From Cardinalis cardinalis (Eukaryota; Chordata; Aves; Passeriformes; Cardinalidae), in the NCBI GenBank assembly GCA_014549065.1, contig JACDOX010000008.1:8336188-8400187 (forward strand): a stretch of 64,000 bases of DNA. The letters are read 5' to 3'. Below the pieces are notes generated by a model, which saw only the letters and a program-made list of their open reading frames with translations, searched no databases and was not told the origin of the DNA. Positions within the stretch are counted from its first letter, which is position 1; the number at the start of each line of letters is the position of its first letter. This document shows, one piece after another, positions 40,601 through 54,162 of this stretch. A program made the translations under genes and the position numbers.

Positions 40601-42178
40601 ATTAGACACTGTTAGCAGCAAATGTAACTTCATAGAAATTTATACAATTAATTTTCAAAATATTAGGTGGGGAGGGAGGGGGCAAGAAATCTGTTTTCTG
40701 AGATTTACTAGCTATCTCAATCCCTTCAAGAGAGCACTGAGACTCTATCCCATGCGTTGTGGGTATAATTGTAATGAAAATGCCCAAACAAACAAGAAAA
40801 TACTACCGCCACATGCCTCAAAGTGGGGTAGATTTTTAATCAACATCCAATTTCTCCTCTCATACAGAAGTGTATGAGACATTGTGTAACCAATAAGTCA
40901 AACCTTGCCTTTTCAAGGAAGGGACTTAAACTAAAAAGATCTTAAGACTATTTAATATGGGTTCATACATGTAACTAAACACAGAAAAACCTCAAAGACC
41001 ATAAGCTCCAAGATGAACTTTTTGTCTCAGCATTTTCTAGTGCTAATCAGCACTTTGCAAGAGCTAATCATTAATATTTTAAAGGCAAATAAAGGATGCA
41101 ATGAAATTTTGGAGACATCTGACCCACTAAAATATTTTTGAAAGCTAAGGCTCAAAATGACTGTATGTGTGTAAGTTAAGTGGGTCAAGGAAGCTAACTA
41201 TCTGCTAAATGCCATAATACACAAGGTGTTTAAAACACACTTTTCTGAATAGGGAAATTTAAAAGCTAGCAAAACAGGCATTCAAGATAATTGAGTGAAG
41301 TATAAAGATGACGGAGATTCTACCACTGCAAAGCTTCAAACGATCAGCAATTTTCATTCAAGCAACTTCTGAATAACTTGGAACCCACAAAGATTATTCT
41401 CAGAAGTACATCAAGTTTAGTTCCACATAACTAAAACCAAATGATGTAAATCCATTATGAAATGATGGAATAAAGTGTTTACATCACTTAATATAGTAAT
41501 CACTTAATACAGTAAAAGGAGATAAGCAGGATAAAGAAAGAGGAAAGGGCAAAACCTGTTTATTTACCCTTTACTTTCTAAAAAGTCCTACCTAGATTAC
41601 TTCATATGCACTGTGCAGTAGTGTCAGTGCTTTGAAAGCACACGTGACTACTGTAGGGGGTGTACAAGCTTATTAAATAGTAACTCTTGTTCTAAAAGAA
41701 TTTAGTTTAAAAATGGCATTTTTATTCAAAACTAAAAAGCAGAACAAAAGAAACACTGAATTTCAAATTAGAAACTTTGCTCTTGAGCATGAGGACCAGA
41801 ACTAACTCTTGCTATTCAAATATTAACCCCAGCATATCATAAATGGACTTAAATTTACCACTGCCACACTGCAGTCCAAGGTGATTTTACCTTTAAACAG
41901 GTACACTATATTAATGTCCCATATAGTGCCATACCACTGCTGCAGGGTCATCCTACATAATACTTTGATTATTGCCTGCAATCTTAAAAGAAAAAGGAAG
42001 GTTTAGGGATGCAGAACCTGACACATTTTTATGCTACCATAATGCATCTTCCTACAGCAAATGATAAATGTGTTTGGGATTTACTACAAAGACACAACAA
42101 AACCATCAGCTGTGTTTTCAAGTGGTTTATCCAGGAAAATGTATCGTAGAGCATCAGTAAGGTACATCCAGGTAGTAC
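37674..42178. other. Intronic stretch with unexplained ORF-dense patches
   Basis: Two patches, 38466-38975 and 39783-40541, have several overlapping open frames (up to 142 codons) in AT-moderate sequence. None shows a domain, and no splice pairs or repeat family were recognised. A short two-copy tandem repeat lies at 41483-41514. Confidence 0.4.
41483..41514 (+). repeat. Two-copy 16-bp tandem repeat
   Basis: ATCACTTAATATAGTA is followed directly by ATCACTTAATACAGTA, with one mismatch. Confidence 0.8.
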
Positions 42179-42204
42179 AGCTGTTTCCAAAAATGGAAAC
42201 AGCT
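42179..42204. repeat. Perfect 11-bp inverted repeat with 4-base loop
   Basis: AGCTGTTTCCA (42179-42189) and TGGAAACAGCT (42194-42204) are exact reverse complements around AAAA. It would form a tight hairpin in single-stranded DNA or intronic RNA. The stem is too short for a typical miRNA precursor, and no flanking repeat was recognised. Confidence 0.85.
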
Positions 42205-45200
42205 ATTGGCTGTTTATTTCCTCTCTTCTGAGTACTCTGGTTTACTATTTATATTACTCCTAGCTACTCTGGGGACCACCAAAAAAATCGTGTTTGCAGA
42301 TCCATACAGCTGGCAAGCTAGTTTGCCCAACAGACCATTTTGTTTGTCTGCTATTGGTGAGACTGCTTGACTTCTTGCAGCACCCACAGACATTTGCATT
42401 CTAAGTGTCAGTTCTTGAAGTTTTCTCTCTATAGCTCTCCATGTAAGTGGGATTTAAAGGCCTTCAGACTTTCAGATAGCTAGTCTAAGAAGAAGAATAG
42501 ACAAAAAGCTGAAGATTAAGAATGGCATTATATCAGTGCTTACTGAACTCTAGCCATAGGATTCATTAGATTTTAAAAACTGAATTGACACTCACTGAGG
42601 GCCTGACCCAATGCTCCTGTTAGTAGAAGATGCACATAGCTCTAAATAAATATTGTAGAAAATATTCAAGAATGCAAATTGATCTGCTAATCCATAACTC
42701 CCAGATTTGATAACTAAAAGCCCTCTCCCAAAGATCTTTCCATTAACAGATCAAAACTGAATTTGTAGTATCTGCATTTCTCGTTTAACTAAATTGCATT
42801 TTGTTTAAAAATTAAGACCTTTGCAGAAATTTCATTTTTTGATTCTTGAAATTGTCAGAAACAAAGCTATGCAACTATTCAAATGCATTTTAAAGTAATT
42901 TGAGAGAAATTACTGAATCTCTTGTCAGTTCTATGTCCAAATCTATTTTGTGATAGTCAGGTCTAAGTGAATATTTAAAGGACATTAATATACAAAGTTA
43001 TTAATAAACTAAGTTTCAAATAGAGAACAGTACCTTGAGGCCACACAATTTAAATTGCCCAGCAGACAAATGTTAAGAGCTTAATGTACTGGGATGCTGT
43101 AAATTGCCTTCCCCAAATTATTTACTTGGAGAATGGGATACGTCTGTTTCTTGAGATATATGACAAAATTTAGAATGAGTTGGAGAACCTAAGAACCTAA
43201 TTTTGTCCAAGTTGATTGCTGAAGCATTTATTACTAGCCCAAAGGTGTGTGTGGAGCTTTTGATGCTAGAAAGTTGCTGACAATCGTGCACTTCCACAGC
43301 ACTCTGGGCTGGCCACAACTCTAAAGAACCAACCGCTGCTCTGAAAAACTGCCATACTAGACTGAAAATGAAGCAATTTATAAAGAAAGTGAATAGATAT
43401 GGAGCAAGACTCCACAGGCTTAAATACTGCCAAGTATTCAAATTTTCAGAAGTCTAAAATAAAAGGGTAGCCACTCGCTGTTCTGCAGAACATCAGGCAG
43501 CTCTAAAGCATATATCCCAAAAACTCACATCACGTATTATAGTTCCAATGTAATTTTTTTTTGTTTTCAAAGGAAAAATAAGATAAACAAGTTCTGTTTT
43601 CTACAAACAGTACAAACAGTCACTGAGATTCTTCTCATTGAGTAGGGAAAAAACCAGCTCATTTCTCCTTGCCACACAGGGCAGTCTGGGTTCAACTCTT
43701 TAACACACTAACGGCCATTTACTATTGACACATTGCCAGCATTTTACTGAGGAAACCTTGAGAAAGAAAAGGCAGGGGAAAAAAAAAAGTAATTATAACT
43801 TCTTAACTGTTTCTAACTTTCCTCACCTAACTTTGGAGTAAGTTCACAGGACAAAGAAGATATGCTCATTGGAACTTGAGGGCTTTCTCCCTGCTAGTTT
43901 TTAAAAGTCTACTGTAGGAAGTCACTTAAATTAAAAAGATACAGAACAGAACAAGAATTCTTTTTCATAGAACACATCAGATAAACTCGGTAGGGAAAAA
44001 AAGTAATGAACTGAAGCCTAATCTTCCCAGTAGTTTTTTATGGTCAGTAGAGTGAGAGTCGCCTTCACAAAGCCAACACAGAACAGTAAAAATTAAGTTC
44101 CCTTGTCTGATTTGCCTCCTGGTGGTGTCTCCACCACTCTAGTGATCCCCACATCTGGACTTCATTTCTGCAAAATTTCCATCGAATTCTGCAGTCACCA
44201 TAGCCTAATTAACCTGTTACATTACTATTAGTGAGGAGAGTTGAAGAAGACCCCTTGCACTTCACTACCAGTTTTGACAAACTTAGGACAAAGAAGGAGA
44301 TAAAAAGAAGCTCAAAGAATAATGGACCTAATTAAAACAGAAACAAAACCACACCAAGAAAACTTACATTTCATCTGGCCACCACTTATCTTCCCTGACA
44401 CTATGTCAGATGTCTCTGCTAACTTGCAATCTAACAGCAGGGGAAAAGTTGCTCCAAAGAAACTATACACTTTCTGGAGTTTCTGAAGGTCAGAACAGGT
44501 ATTTGAAAAATTAACTCAGAAGTGAATAGAACACTGAAAGAAAGTTACTCTGTATAATGACTAGAAATAGGTGAATTCACATTGACTTGGCCTATATTTG
44601 AAGAAAATAAAACAATCTTAATTCCACAAACAGAAAATGAAATCTGAACCAGATTACCACTTCAGTGAACATCAAGATTTTCTAAGGATGAAGACTGCAT
44701 TATCTGCCTCCAACAGTGTCAATATAGAAAAGAAAGCACAGAGACTTCATGAAACTCTGTGAAGAGCATTCTTACCTTTTAATACTTTAGGGATGTTCAC
44801 CCTTAAGCCCTTCAAGACTATCACAGTCTCCACAACAAAATGAGGAAAAAAATCCATAGTGAGAGTAATAAAGACAGTCAACATTAAGTTAGAAAAGTGA
44901 AATCCAAAAAAATCTTTTTATAAAGGGTACATTCATTTGGCCCACTCACGCTTCCCTAATATGTCATCTCTCTAAATCACTTCCAGAAAGGTGCATTTCC
45001 TCTTTATTTGTCCACTACAAAGGGTCCCTAGTCCACCTGTAAAAGCCAGTACAATTAACAGAAAATAATTCCAAACTAGCATTATAGAAGCAATGCAATA
45101 TTATCACATCCATCTCAGTCCTTTTTGAACCTACGCAGCAGGAGTTGAACTGAGTGGTTTCTCAACACCTTATGAGGGTGCAACACATGACCCATGTGAG

Positions 45201-48200
45201 GGAAAACACCACCTAACACTGTTTACCTAAGTCAGTCTGGTTCTTGGTGTAGCACCAACCAATAAGATCATATTTGGTAATAAAAGTATTTTAGCCATGG
45301 CTGTACTACAGTCAGTAGTGCAAAAAACCCCACATTTCAGGAAGTGGCTTCTTTTCAAATCAGTACAGGCAGAAGAGAACAAACAGCAGAGGCAAGCTTT
45401 TGCCTGTATTCTAAACATAGGACACACTGTCTTTCTCTCTTCTCCCTTTCATAATTCAACACACATCAGAAAAGCTGGGAACCAAACAATTCTGATAGCA
45501 ACTAAAGATCCATACATAAGGCTCTGAAAAGCATATCTCTGGATTTGATTCCTTTTCTAACTTGCAGTAAATCAAAATACTGTTTCTGTGGCTGTGAGGT
45601 TGTTCCACCGAGGCATGCAGAACAGAGCAGAATGAACTACTTTAATCTGTTTTAACTTATAAAAATTCATTAGTAGATTTAATCCCTTTTCCCAGCATCC
45701 AACTAAGAGGCATTTAAGGGTGCTATACAAAACAACCTAAATCCCAGTCATCATCATCTAATGCTTCGCTTGTCTTCCCTTCAAGTATAAAAGGGAAAAG
45801 GGAATAGTAGGCCTTGAAATAACTACTGATGTGTGAGGTTATCCGGCAAGTCAAAACATGCAGGAGCATCTAATAACCAACTCTCTTCATCAGTAGGGGA
45901 TTTTCAAGGAAATACTGTAGTTTAATTGCCCATTTTCTATCTACAATGTTGGTTTTCAAGCAGAGCAGGCTATTTTGGAGTTATGCCCTGGCTTATATGA
46001 AGATGAAAGATGTATCCAACTAGGTTCAATTAAAAAAGTTCTCCAGCTGCCTCCAAATCTGGCTTAAATACAGCATGAACTCAAAAATTAAAAGTTGAGC
46101 CAGAAAGTCAGTGCTGAGGAAAAAGTAGCAGGGAGGATGTGTGGAGAGTTTTTCTTTCTTTAAATGACATCATGAAACAGTCACTTACATTTCCTAACTT
46201 GAGTTATTCCAGTGTTAATTGTATATTAGATATGCAAACATTAAGTTCACAAACCAAAGGTGAGAAGTTTAGGTGGAGTTGCATTAAGAGAAGAATGGGA
46301 AATGAACGTTTACATGACAGTATGGGTTTAATCATAATTTAAGCTTTATAAAAGGTCTGAGACAGCTTAGCAATATTTCAGTCATATACAAATGATTATA
46401 ACATCAGTTTTGCAAGAGAATTTGGGGCAAAAGAGGCAGCAGGGAGAGATGCATCCACTCTGCCTATCTAAAATCATCAGTGCAACATCCAAAATTTGCT
46501 TCAGCCAGTATATCTTGAGAATATGGAAGATGATAACTTAATGAGAAGCCATTATATTCGCATTTTCACACAATATTTGGATGCAAATTAAATAAATACC
46601 AAAGATTAAAATAGTAAGCTTATGCAGATTTTTTGAATATTCACCTCTAAACAGGTGCTGTTCACACCTATCAGTGGGTTCAAAAGGATCTGACAATTCA
46701 CTGAGGCAGTTATCTTACTTCTCCTTATGTCCAGATAGACCAGTACCTTTCTAACAGGAAAAAATGACTGACTACTTCAAACAGTCTAAGAAGGATTATT
46801 CAAACAGATTTTTTTTCATGTATTTTACAACTGCTTTATAAACAGTTGGCATAAATGCATTCTTGTACTTACATGCAAATTAGCATATCTTTATCATTCA
46901 TACAATTTACTTAAAAAAGATCAGTGTTTAGTACAGTCATATGTACAGTTCCAGATAAACAACTGGAACTGGAATTAGGCATCAACTGCCTCAGGCTATT
47001 AGTAGTTAAATGCTCATATGGCATATTTGCAGACTTGATCCATTACTGACAGAATAACTGGCATTTTAATATGCCCTCACTCACTCATGGAGAAAGAAGT
47101 GTCAGAAACTCCAGACAAAACTGGCAGAAGTAGTGACTTTTTTATTTATTTCCAGGTTTTTAGTCCTAAGTTGTGATGGTGTTCATCTGGGATATCTACA
47201 ACACACAGGTACACCTTGCCTACCTTCTTATGCACAAGAATGAAGTGCTCTTTCCTACCTGTTAACTGTACCCAGTTTCCTTCCTGCTCTCTAGCTTTCT
47301 TGAGCTTACATTCCTCTCACCAAACACTGCTGCTTCTCTTTACAGAACATGATGGAACATGTTTCGGGAACAATTTTCTGATAATGTGCTGAAAAAGCCT
47401 CCATAAAAATTCTCCTTTACTATGATTGACAACTGTTCAAGAAGAACAGTCTCATAGGATGAATTTATGCACACTACCAATCTTTTCATTACTAAGTTAT
47501 GGTACCTGTAATAAATATAGCAACAGTAATGCTTAAAAGCTATTCCTGACAGTTTTTGGAAACTTAAATAACAAGCTTCCTTTGTCAATCTAAACCACAT
47601 GTTTACATTTATTCAACTATACAAAATGGTTAAATTACTCTGTCATTTTTTATATCTATCCCAAATACCCTTTCTCATTACTTGCCATTTCGTGGCAAGG
47701 TTAAAAGGAGGCTCACCCTGAACATACAGGACTTAAAATAACCTCATCCATCTCAATCTGCTGTAAGCTTTAAATACAGGGAAAATTCCCTAGATTTGCC
47801 TATTCACAATATTAAACTTGCTTTTATGGTGTGCATTTTTTCTAATTATATTCCACAGTTTCAATTGCTCTTCACAATAAAGTATGTTAAAGTTTTTCCC
47901 CTGTGAAAAAATAAAACCACTAGTATCTCCATATACCATATATTTGCTGATAACTATTTTTGATTACTTTTTCTTACATATATACAGAAATCAAAATAAC
48001 AAAGGGATTCACTTTATTATTTCAACATCAAGAGGAAATACATTAGAATACAAGTCTAGTTTCCACAACACTATGCTTAGAGAGTCAATGAATTTCACTG
48101 CAACTACAGGAAGAGACATTTGCATTTTATTTTCAAATATAAGTGAAAGTGTCATGTGATTTCTTTCGTACGTGTTACCACCATCACCCTTTTATCATAG

Positions 48201-51200
48201 AGTCAAAAGACTAATTTTTGTAAGCTTTCTTTCACATTTAAGACAGAATATTGCCCTAACTTTTCCAGGGGATTGTGATAAGGACACATTTAGAAATTCC
48301 TCTATATCTGACACAATATTGCTAAAAAAGCCTACATTTTTTAACTGCCCACATGACCTCTTCCTTGTCTTCAAAATTAAGTACTATTATGATACATACT
48401 CAATCATGATATATCTGTAAGTGCATATTCTTTGTTTTTAAATTAACTATGGAGGAAATGAAGCAGAAGAAAAGGTACTACTTCAAGATTACATCCCTTC
48501 CTCCTTTATGCTAGCCTCGCTCTACCTCAGCCTTTCACCAGTGTCACTGGTAACAATTTCCACCCAATCTCCCCAAAACAAACAAAAAGGAAGTATGCAC
48601 TAAAAACTTCCTCACAGAAAATTTTTAAAAATACATTCTTTAAGTTTTTGCATTGTAAAGAGTGTATTTAAACCAGACAAAAGCTGAGTAGTGTGAAGTA
48701 ACTGCGGGTAAAATTCTACAAATCAGAATGCCAAGAGAAAACAGTATTGTAGAATAAAAAGCAAAGGAAAATGCTCAACTTTGACTATGAATTTCTTCCA
48801 AAGATGTGAAAAACACAGAAAAAAATGGTGCTCCAAAGCAACAGAATTAATTCACATTTACAACCCAACCTTAGATTTGGCAATTACAACTGCTCTGAAA
48901 AAACTTACTCTTGACTTCTGTTTACTGAAGAGAGGGGTCGGGGAAAGAAAGAGGAAACCATTTATAAAACTAATGTATTCAGAGTTTCCAGACTGTAGCT
49001 CTCACATTTATAACTGAGGAGCAAGACTATTAAACTGAATTTCACTTATTGCCCACAGATTAGAAAAGTAAGCATAGCTTACAACTCTGTGAAAATAACA
49101 CAAAGAGACTAGCAGAGAGAAATCTACTAGTCTGAAGGATTCAAGCTCACAGTCCTTTAAATGCAAGCTATCTTCAAGTAAGTTTTTTCTCTTTTTGCAG
49201 TTTTCCTTTCAGGTGTTAACACACTCAGCATAAATTGCTCCATTGTCTCTTAGGTAAAACAAATCAAAGCCTTCATTTTCACCTCTGACATTTTCAAAAA
49301 ACATAAGAATATATGACATACCTTATGCTGTAACAGTTCAACCCTGCATCAGCTTGGAATTTTTTTCAGGTTTAAGCCTACACACTGCACAGCCTGCTTG
49401 CTTTCTTTTTGTAATTTGCCAGATCTCCTCAATTTCACAAACTTCTGAACAGAACTGTCATTATTAATTCTCAGCAAGACACCTAAGCCACTGTGAATCA
49501 CTGCAGCGACTGTCAGCAACTGTCGGCACTATTCTCACAATGCTTCACAAACAGAGGGAAGTCCTAAAGCAACTGAAAGCTTTTAGCTAAACCTACCGCT
49601 GACTTGGTTCTTGCACAAGTCTTCATCCAACTTCATTAAATAAGAGAGCAAAGAAAAAGCGTGCATTAGGGTGACATAACATTCCACAAGACAAAAATAT
49701 TTCATTATTCTGCCTCTCTAACACCAGCATCTCAGCTCCATGTCTCCAAGTAGGGACACCACACAGGCTGGAACTTTAGTTTCTCAAACTTCATTAAAAG
49801 CTTATTGAACAGTGACCATTACGCATCCTATAACTGTCCACAGTGGAGGTGGGCCCTCAGAGTTTACTCATTGACTACTTGGCTCTAAACAAGAGTACAG
49901 ATTACACATGTTGCACCCCTTCTTAACACAAGCACTGCACAATGTAAACCACTATATTTACTGTGCAAAACTGCATATTTCTCCATGCTGTGTGGAAATT
50001 AAATTGCTGATTAATATTCTACCCATAAAGCAATTGATAATAATGATTTTTCCTGAAAAAAAGTGAAAGTGAAAACAGAAGAAGGGCTTTGTTGTAGTCT
50101 CTAAGGTGCTGCATTGCTAAGCCACAGATTTCTATACAACAGATTCCTGCAAATAAAGAGAGAGTGAGCACTTCTCTGCACAGGGAAGTTGTGATTCTTT
50201 TCCCAGAATTTATATTTACCATGACCATTGCATTTAAGCAGGCATACTACTTTAACAACATTATCATCTGGAACACTGGCAGCTCTGCAGTCCAGTAATA
50301 GAAATAACAAAATATTTTAATTTCAACAATCATGGAGAAGTTCACTGTTGTTCTGATAATCAAACCCACAAAAATACAAAGAAGGAAACTACGGTGACTT
50401 CATACAGACTGTATTTGCTGTGTGGTAGAAGAAAACTCAAACTTATTTTCAAAGTCTTTTGGAAACTTAATCCATGTTCACCCCATGAACAAGTGTACTT
50501 TAGCACTTTGAGTTAAATAGAAAAAATATAGCTCCATTTCTAGTGATGGGTAATTTAAAACACATGTTAGTATAGACCATTCTGCAGCTTAACTTGACAG
50601 AGTTATAAACACAAGTTTAGAAGTTATGGTAGGATGCTTTCTTACATTCCACTCAGTGTCTCACTGCCTGCCTGTGCTCATCACGTGAACTGGTAGTCAA
50701 TACAGCTCGCTTCATGGCATCAAGACCAGCTCATTTTGAAATTACTATGGGCATCCAGAGCTTACCAGAGAATCCTGAAACAGCTTGCTGTGAGACATAG
50801 CCACATGCAGAGGCTCATGCTGGTTTTTGAGAATAAATCATCTTCAAGAGAGACATGCTATCACATCAGCAAAACCTCAGTTTTTGTTGAACTACTATTC
50901 TCATTATAAAATCATTTTCCTTATTATCCTTACATGTTTTGTCCTAGATTCACTGTTCCCCTATTAAAACATACTATATTTTTTTTCAGTAAACAAAGTT
51001 TTAGATAAATGTAAATCACTGTCTGGGTATTTTTGTAGGGATAGTAATACTCAAAACAGAACACATGCAGCTAGTAGCAGACAAATGGAGATATGCAGTT
51101 GTGACACTCATGGACTTTACCAATGCTCTAACATTTTTCCCTCTTCAAAGGCCTAATCTATTGATCTAATTTGGTTCCATTATTGACATATTAAGCAACA

Positions 51201-51953
51201 TAATTAAGGGACTGCTTAAGTCAGTTTACTTGGAATGGGATGATGTGATGTATGAAGGGTTTGTGTATGTGTTGCTCTTTCATGTTTTAAAAAAAAGTGA
51301 GAACAAATTCTGTAGATATCTCAGTATTACGTCTTTTTGTTCTTGCTATTCACAAGCCCATGTTCAAGTTCAACAATCTTTCTATTAAGCATTCAGTTGT
51401 AATTATTACTCATCTTTTAGAGCTGTCAAACAGAATTCTACCAAATGGCAAGCATAAGACAATTGTGGTGCAATTTATCATGGTAAAAGCATCCAACTGA
51501 TTTTTTATTTTCTAATTTTCTATTAAGTACCCATAACTGACATACATTTAGCTGGTCTTGACATTAAGAAAAATTCCAGCATACTCACCCATATACACAG
51601 TGTGGACTTACTAAGTCAAAATCTAAAGATTTGCCTAAACCAGAATGGTCGAGTTTAGAAGAAGTTTCAAGATAATAAAGAGACAAAATTAATCCATTCT
51701 TCCATCTCCCTTAATATAAAATGTTAGTTTCAACACAAGAAAAATTGCTATAACTTCCACTGATTAAACTAGTTTCTTGTTTGACAGACTCATAATAACT
51801 CATTCTATCCTTTGTTGAGAAATCGAATAAAAATCAAAAATGTCTGGTTGCCCACGCTTATTTTTGCACTTTAAGATTTAGCAGCTCTCTTGGAAGTTGG
51901 GAAAAGAGACATCTTTAGAACACAGTGTTAAAAATACATCTCTGTTTCCCTAC
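42205..51953. other. Intronic stretch before coding exon 3, no gene recognised
   Basis: AT-rich intron sequence with short ORFs only. A 9-bp tandem TACAAACAG pair lies at 43602-43619. No repeat family or alternative exon was recognised. Confidence 0.5.
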
Positions 51954-52019
51954 CTGTTTCTCACTCAGAGCTGTGATTTTGGCTTGAAGTTCATGAAGTT
52001 GTTTCTTCAAATCAGCGTT
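51954..52019 (-). CDS. PHF21A: PHF21A coding exon 3 (residues 30-51)
   Basis: This 66-nt exon encodes 22 residues beginning NADLKKQ and ending ALSEKQ, matching PHF21A residues 30-51. Leucine/isoleucine positions 33, 37, 40, 44 and 47 give a heptad-like spacing, consistent with the second helix of the N-terminal coiled coil. The acceptor (TTTTTTCTTTCTAATCAG) is strong and the donor is CAG|GTAGGG. Both borders are phase 0. The following residues of PHF21A (starting KRVVEQ in the known protein) are not found in the remaining 51.9 kb, so the next intron appears to reach beyond the window. Confidence 0.95.
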
Positions 52020-54129
52020 CTGATTAGAAAGAAAAAATATCTGTGAGAAAGATATTCCATTTGTTAACAAAGAGTAGTAGTAGGAAGGTGGGTTTTTTTG
52101 TTTGTTTGTTTTGTTCTTGCATAGTGTACTACAAATACAGCACCTCTGGATGTACAGCCAATAAAATTCAAACGGCTCAACAAAGCCTTATTTAAATCAC
52201 TGAGTGCAACAATAATCAGAGGACCTTTCTAGCACTCAGAGAGATAGCCCAGTTTTGAGAGAAGATTTCATTAAAACATCCATTAGTGCTTATCACATTA
52301 TGAACCGCATTTATACATTTCATCAAGTTTACAAATTAAACAATAAATGTTTGTTAATATGTAATACAACAGTATCATACAACAGTATATACAACAGTAC
52401 GCTATGATATGTTATCTAAAACATTCTCACCTATGCTACTTATGCAAAGACACTTACACTTAACTATGTAGAATATAAACATATGTACTAAATCAGAATT
52501 GACACATATATCAATTGAAGGCAAACATACTTAAGTCCTTATTTCCATGTATGCTTATGCCTTAGACTGTGCTAAAGAGAATTACATTTGTCTGGACATA
52601 TCATTCATATTAGCATTTTGCTTACACTAGCACTTTTCGAAGTTTCAGATTTTAAAGCCATAAGCAACACTAGAAAGATGCAGACAGAAAACAATTTTTA
52701 CCAGGACTTTTTCTTTCCTACTGAAATAAAAAATTAAAGAAACATCTGTCCTTAGTTGAAAACCTGTGAAGCTCTGCAGAAATGTGACAGGGAATCAGGT
52801 TTTCCTTAATTTTTGTACATTCTCACTTTTTTTGTTCTCAATTACGTTGTAAAGTTTTCATACTAGGTTTTGCAGGTTTAGTCTGCTAAGCAGAAATATT
52901 AAAACACAAGACTAACATCATCACAGGAACTTCATGCATATCCCCTATTTTCATATTCCTCCAATTTTGAAATGTATTTTGATCTTAGCTCGCAAATAGC
53001 CTCTGATTTCAGCAAAACCAGATATTGACCAGTCATCCTCCCAAGTTCTAGATTCTACTTAATAATCTGGGATAAAAATGCATTAATAACACTGGAAACA
53101 GAGACCAGATTTACTTTTCCTGACTCTAGGAACTCTGCATGGCTGCTCGCAGCATGACTTCACTTTCAGCAAGTATGAACTGAAAGCAAACTGCTCTGCA
53201 GGCTAATTGTTAGCAGACCCAACCAGTGAATTTGAGCAGATCTTACCCAAATCTCATTAGAACAACAACATCCAAAAAACCAGATTTTCCAATACACCCT
53301 GCTTAACCCTCTCGGTCTACCTGAGCGCTATTAAAAGCTGTCTTCTCACTTCACCGAGCTTGGAAAAAAATGTACATTCAGAAAATTACAGGACATTTAC
53401 TACTATAGGGGAATGGGAGGTCTTAACAGCAAGCCTCAAGTGAGTGGCCTTTATCCCTCTACTCAGCATTTCAGACTGGTTTGAGAGCTCCAGAGCACTC
53501 CCCATCCAGCACCCAGGAGTGTTTAACTGTACAAGAAAACCCAAGGACCCTACGCAGTCTTTGAGAAAGGGATGATTTCTGCTGTCTATGCAGGGAGTCC
53601 AGCTACCCAACTTCAGAAGATCTGAAACTTCCCAAGACTAAGTGTCTGTTCTATGGACACTACGGGGCTGGTAAGACACCCAAGACAGGCAATCTGAACA
53701 CAACCTTAAGCTATATTGTTTGGACAAAATTTCTTGGACAGAATATCCTCTCTCTTCTTGTACTGTGAACCTTCTGATACTTCAAAAATGAAAAAAGTTA
53801 TTGCAAATAATTGCAGCTTTTATAGAGAGCAGCTTCCAACAGAATCAGAAACTTACTGCTCATCTGAACTGCACCATAGCCCAGAAAAGTCACCTGATTT
53901 AAACGATTAAGAATGTGTATAAGGTAAAAAGCTCCATAATCACAAGAATTTTGGTTTTGTTTTAAACAATCCAACAGTCATTGTTCAAAAACTTATAAAT
54001 AAATTTTCTTCTAAACACTGTGTTAGCAAGGAAGAAGATAATCTAGAAATATCTAAAATCATCAAGTTTCATACACTGTTATTTCCTGAATTTTAATGGA
54101 AATGATCCAATATAAAAATAAGTAGTTAC
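52020..54129 (-). other. PHF21A: PHF21A intron between coding exons 2 and 3 (2,110 bp)
   Basis: The intron has canonical GT-AG borders. It contains a three-copy 12-13 bp tandem repeat at 52364-52400 and a GTTT-rich microsatellite near 52090-52115. Nothing else is recognised. Confidence 0.8.
52364..52400 (+). repeat. Short tandem repeat, three 12-13 bp units
   Basis: Three adjacent units of ATACAACAGTA followed by TC, T or C occupy this segment, differing only at the unit ends. It lies about 340 bases upstream of coding exon 3 in the intron. Confidence 0.8.
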
Positions 54130-54162
54130 CTGTGGATCTTGCTTCATCTGGGCAACCAATTT
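54130..54162 (-). CDS. PHF21A: PHF21A coding exon 2 (33-nt micro-exon, residues 19-29)
   Basis: The exon is exactly 33 nt and encodes KLVAQMKQDPQ, which follows residue 18 of PHF21A without a gap. The acceptor is preceded by a run of ten T and ends TTTCTAG; the donor is CAG|GTAACT. Both borders are phase 0, so skipping it would delete 11 residues without a frameshift. The proline at residue 28 probably marks the break between two helical segments of the N-terminal coiled coil. It lies 4,215 bases downstream of the start-codon exon. Confidence 0.94.

Larger units (their letters stand above)
1..51953 (-). other. PHF21A: Large PHF21A intron (at least 51,953 bp, partial)
   Basis: Everything left of coding exon 3 appears intronic. 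No stretch matching the next PHF21A residues was found on the minus strand by eye, and no other gene is recognised on either strand. All ORFs here are short (142 codons at most), mostly without strong coding character, and several overlap repeats. The intron hosts the GC-rich patches, SINEs, LINE relics and LTR listed separately. A short or divergent exon could still be missed. Confidence 0.65.

Noticed and set aside
46021..46070. Possible next PHF21A exon (a CTCCAGCTGCC-like stretch on the minus strand)
   Set aside because: The translation does not match the residues after position 51 and no proper splice sites flank it.
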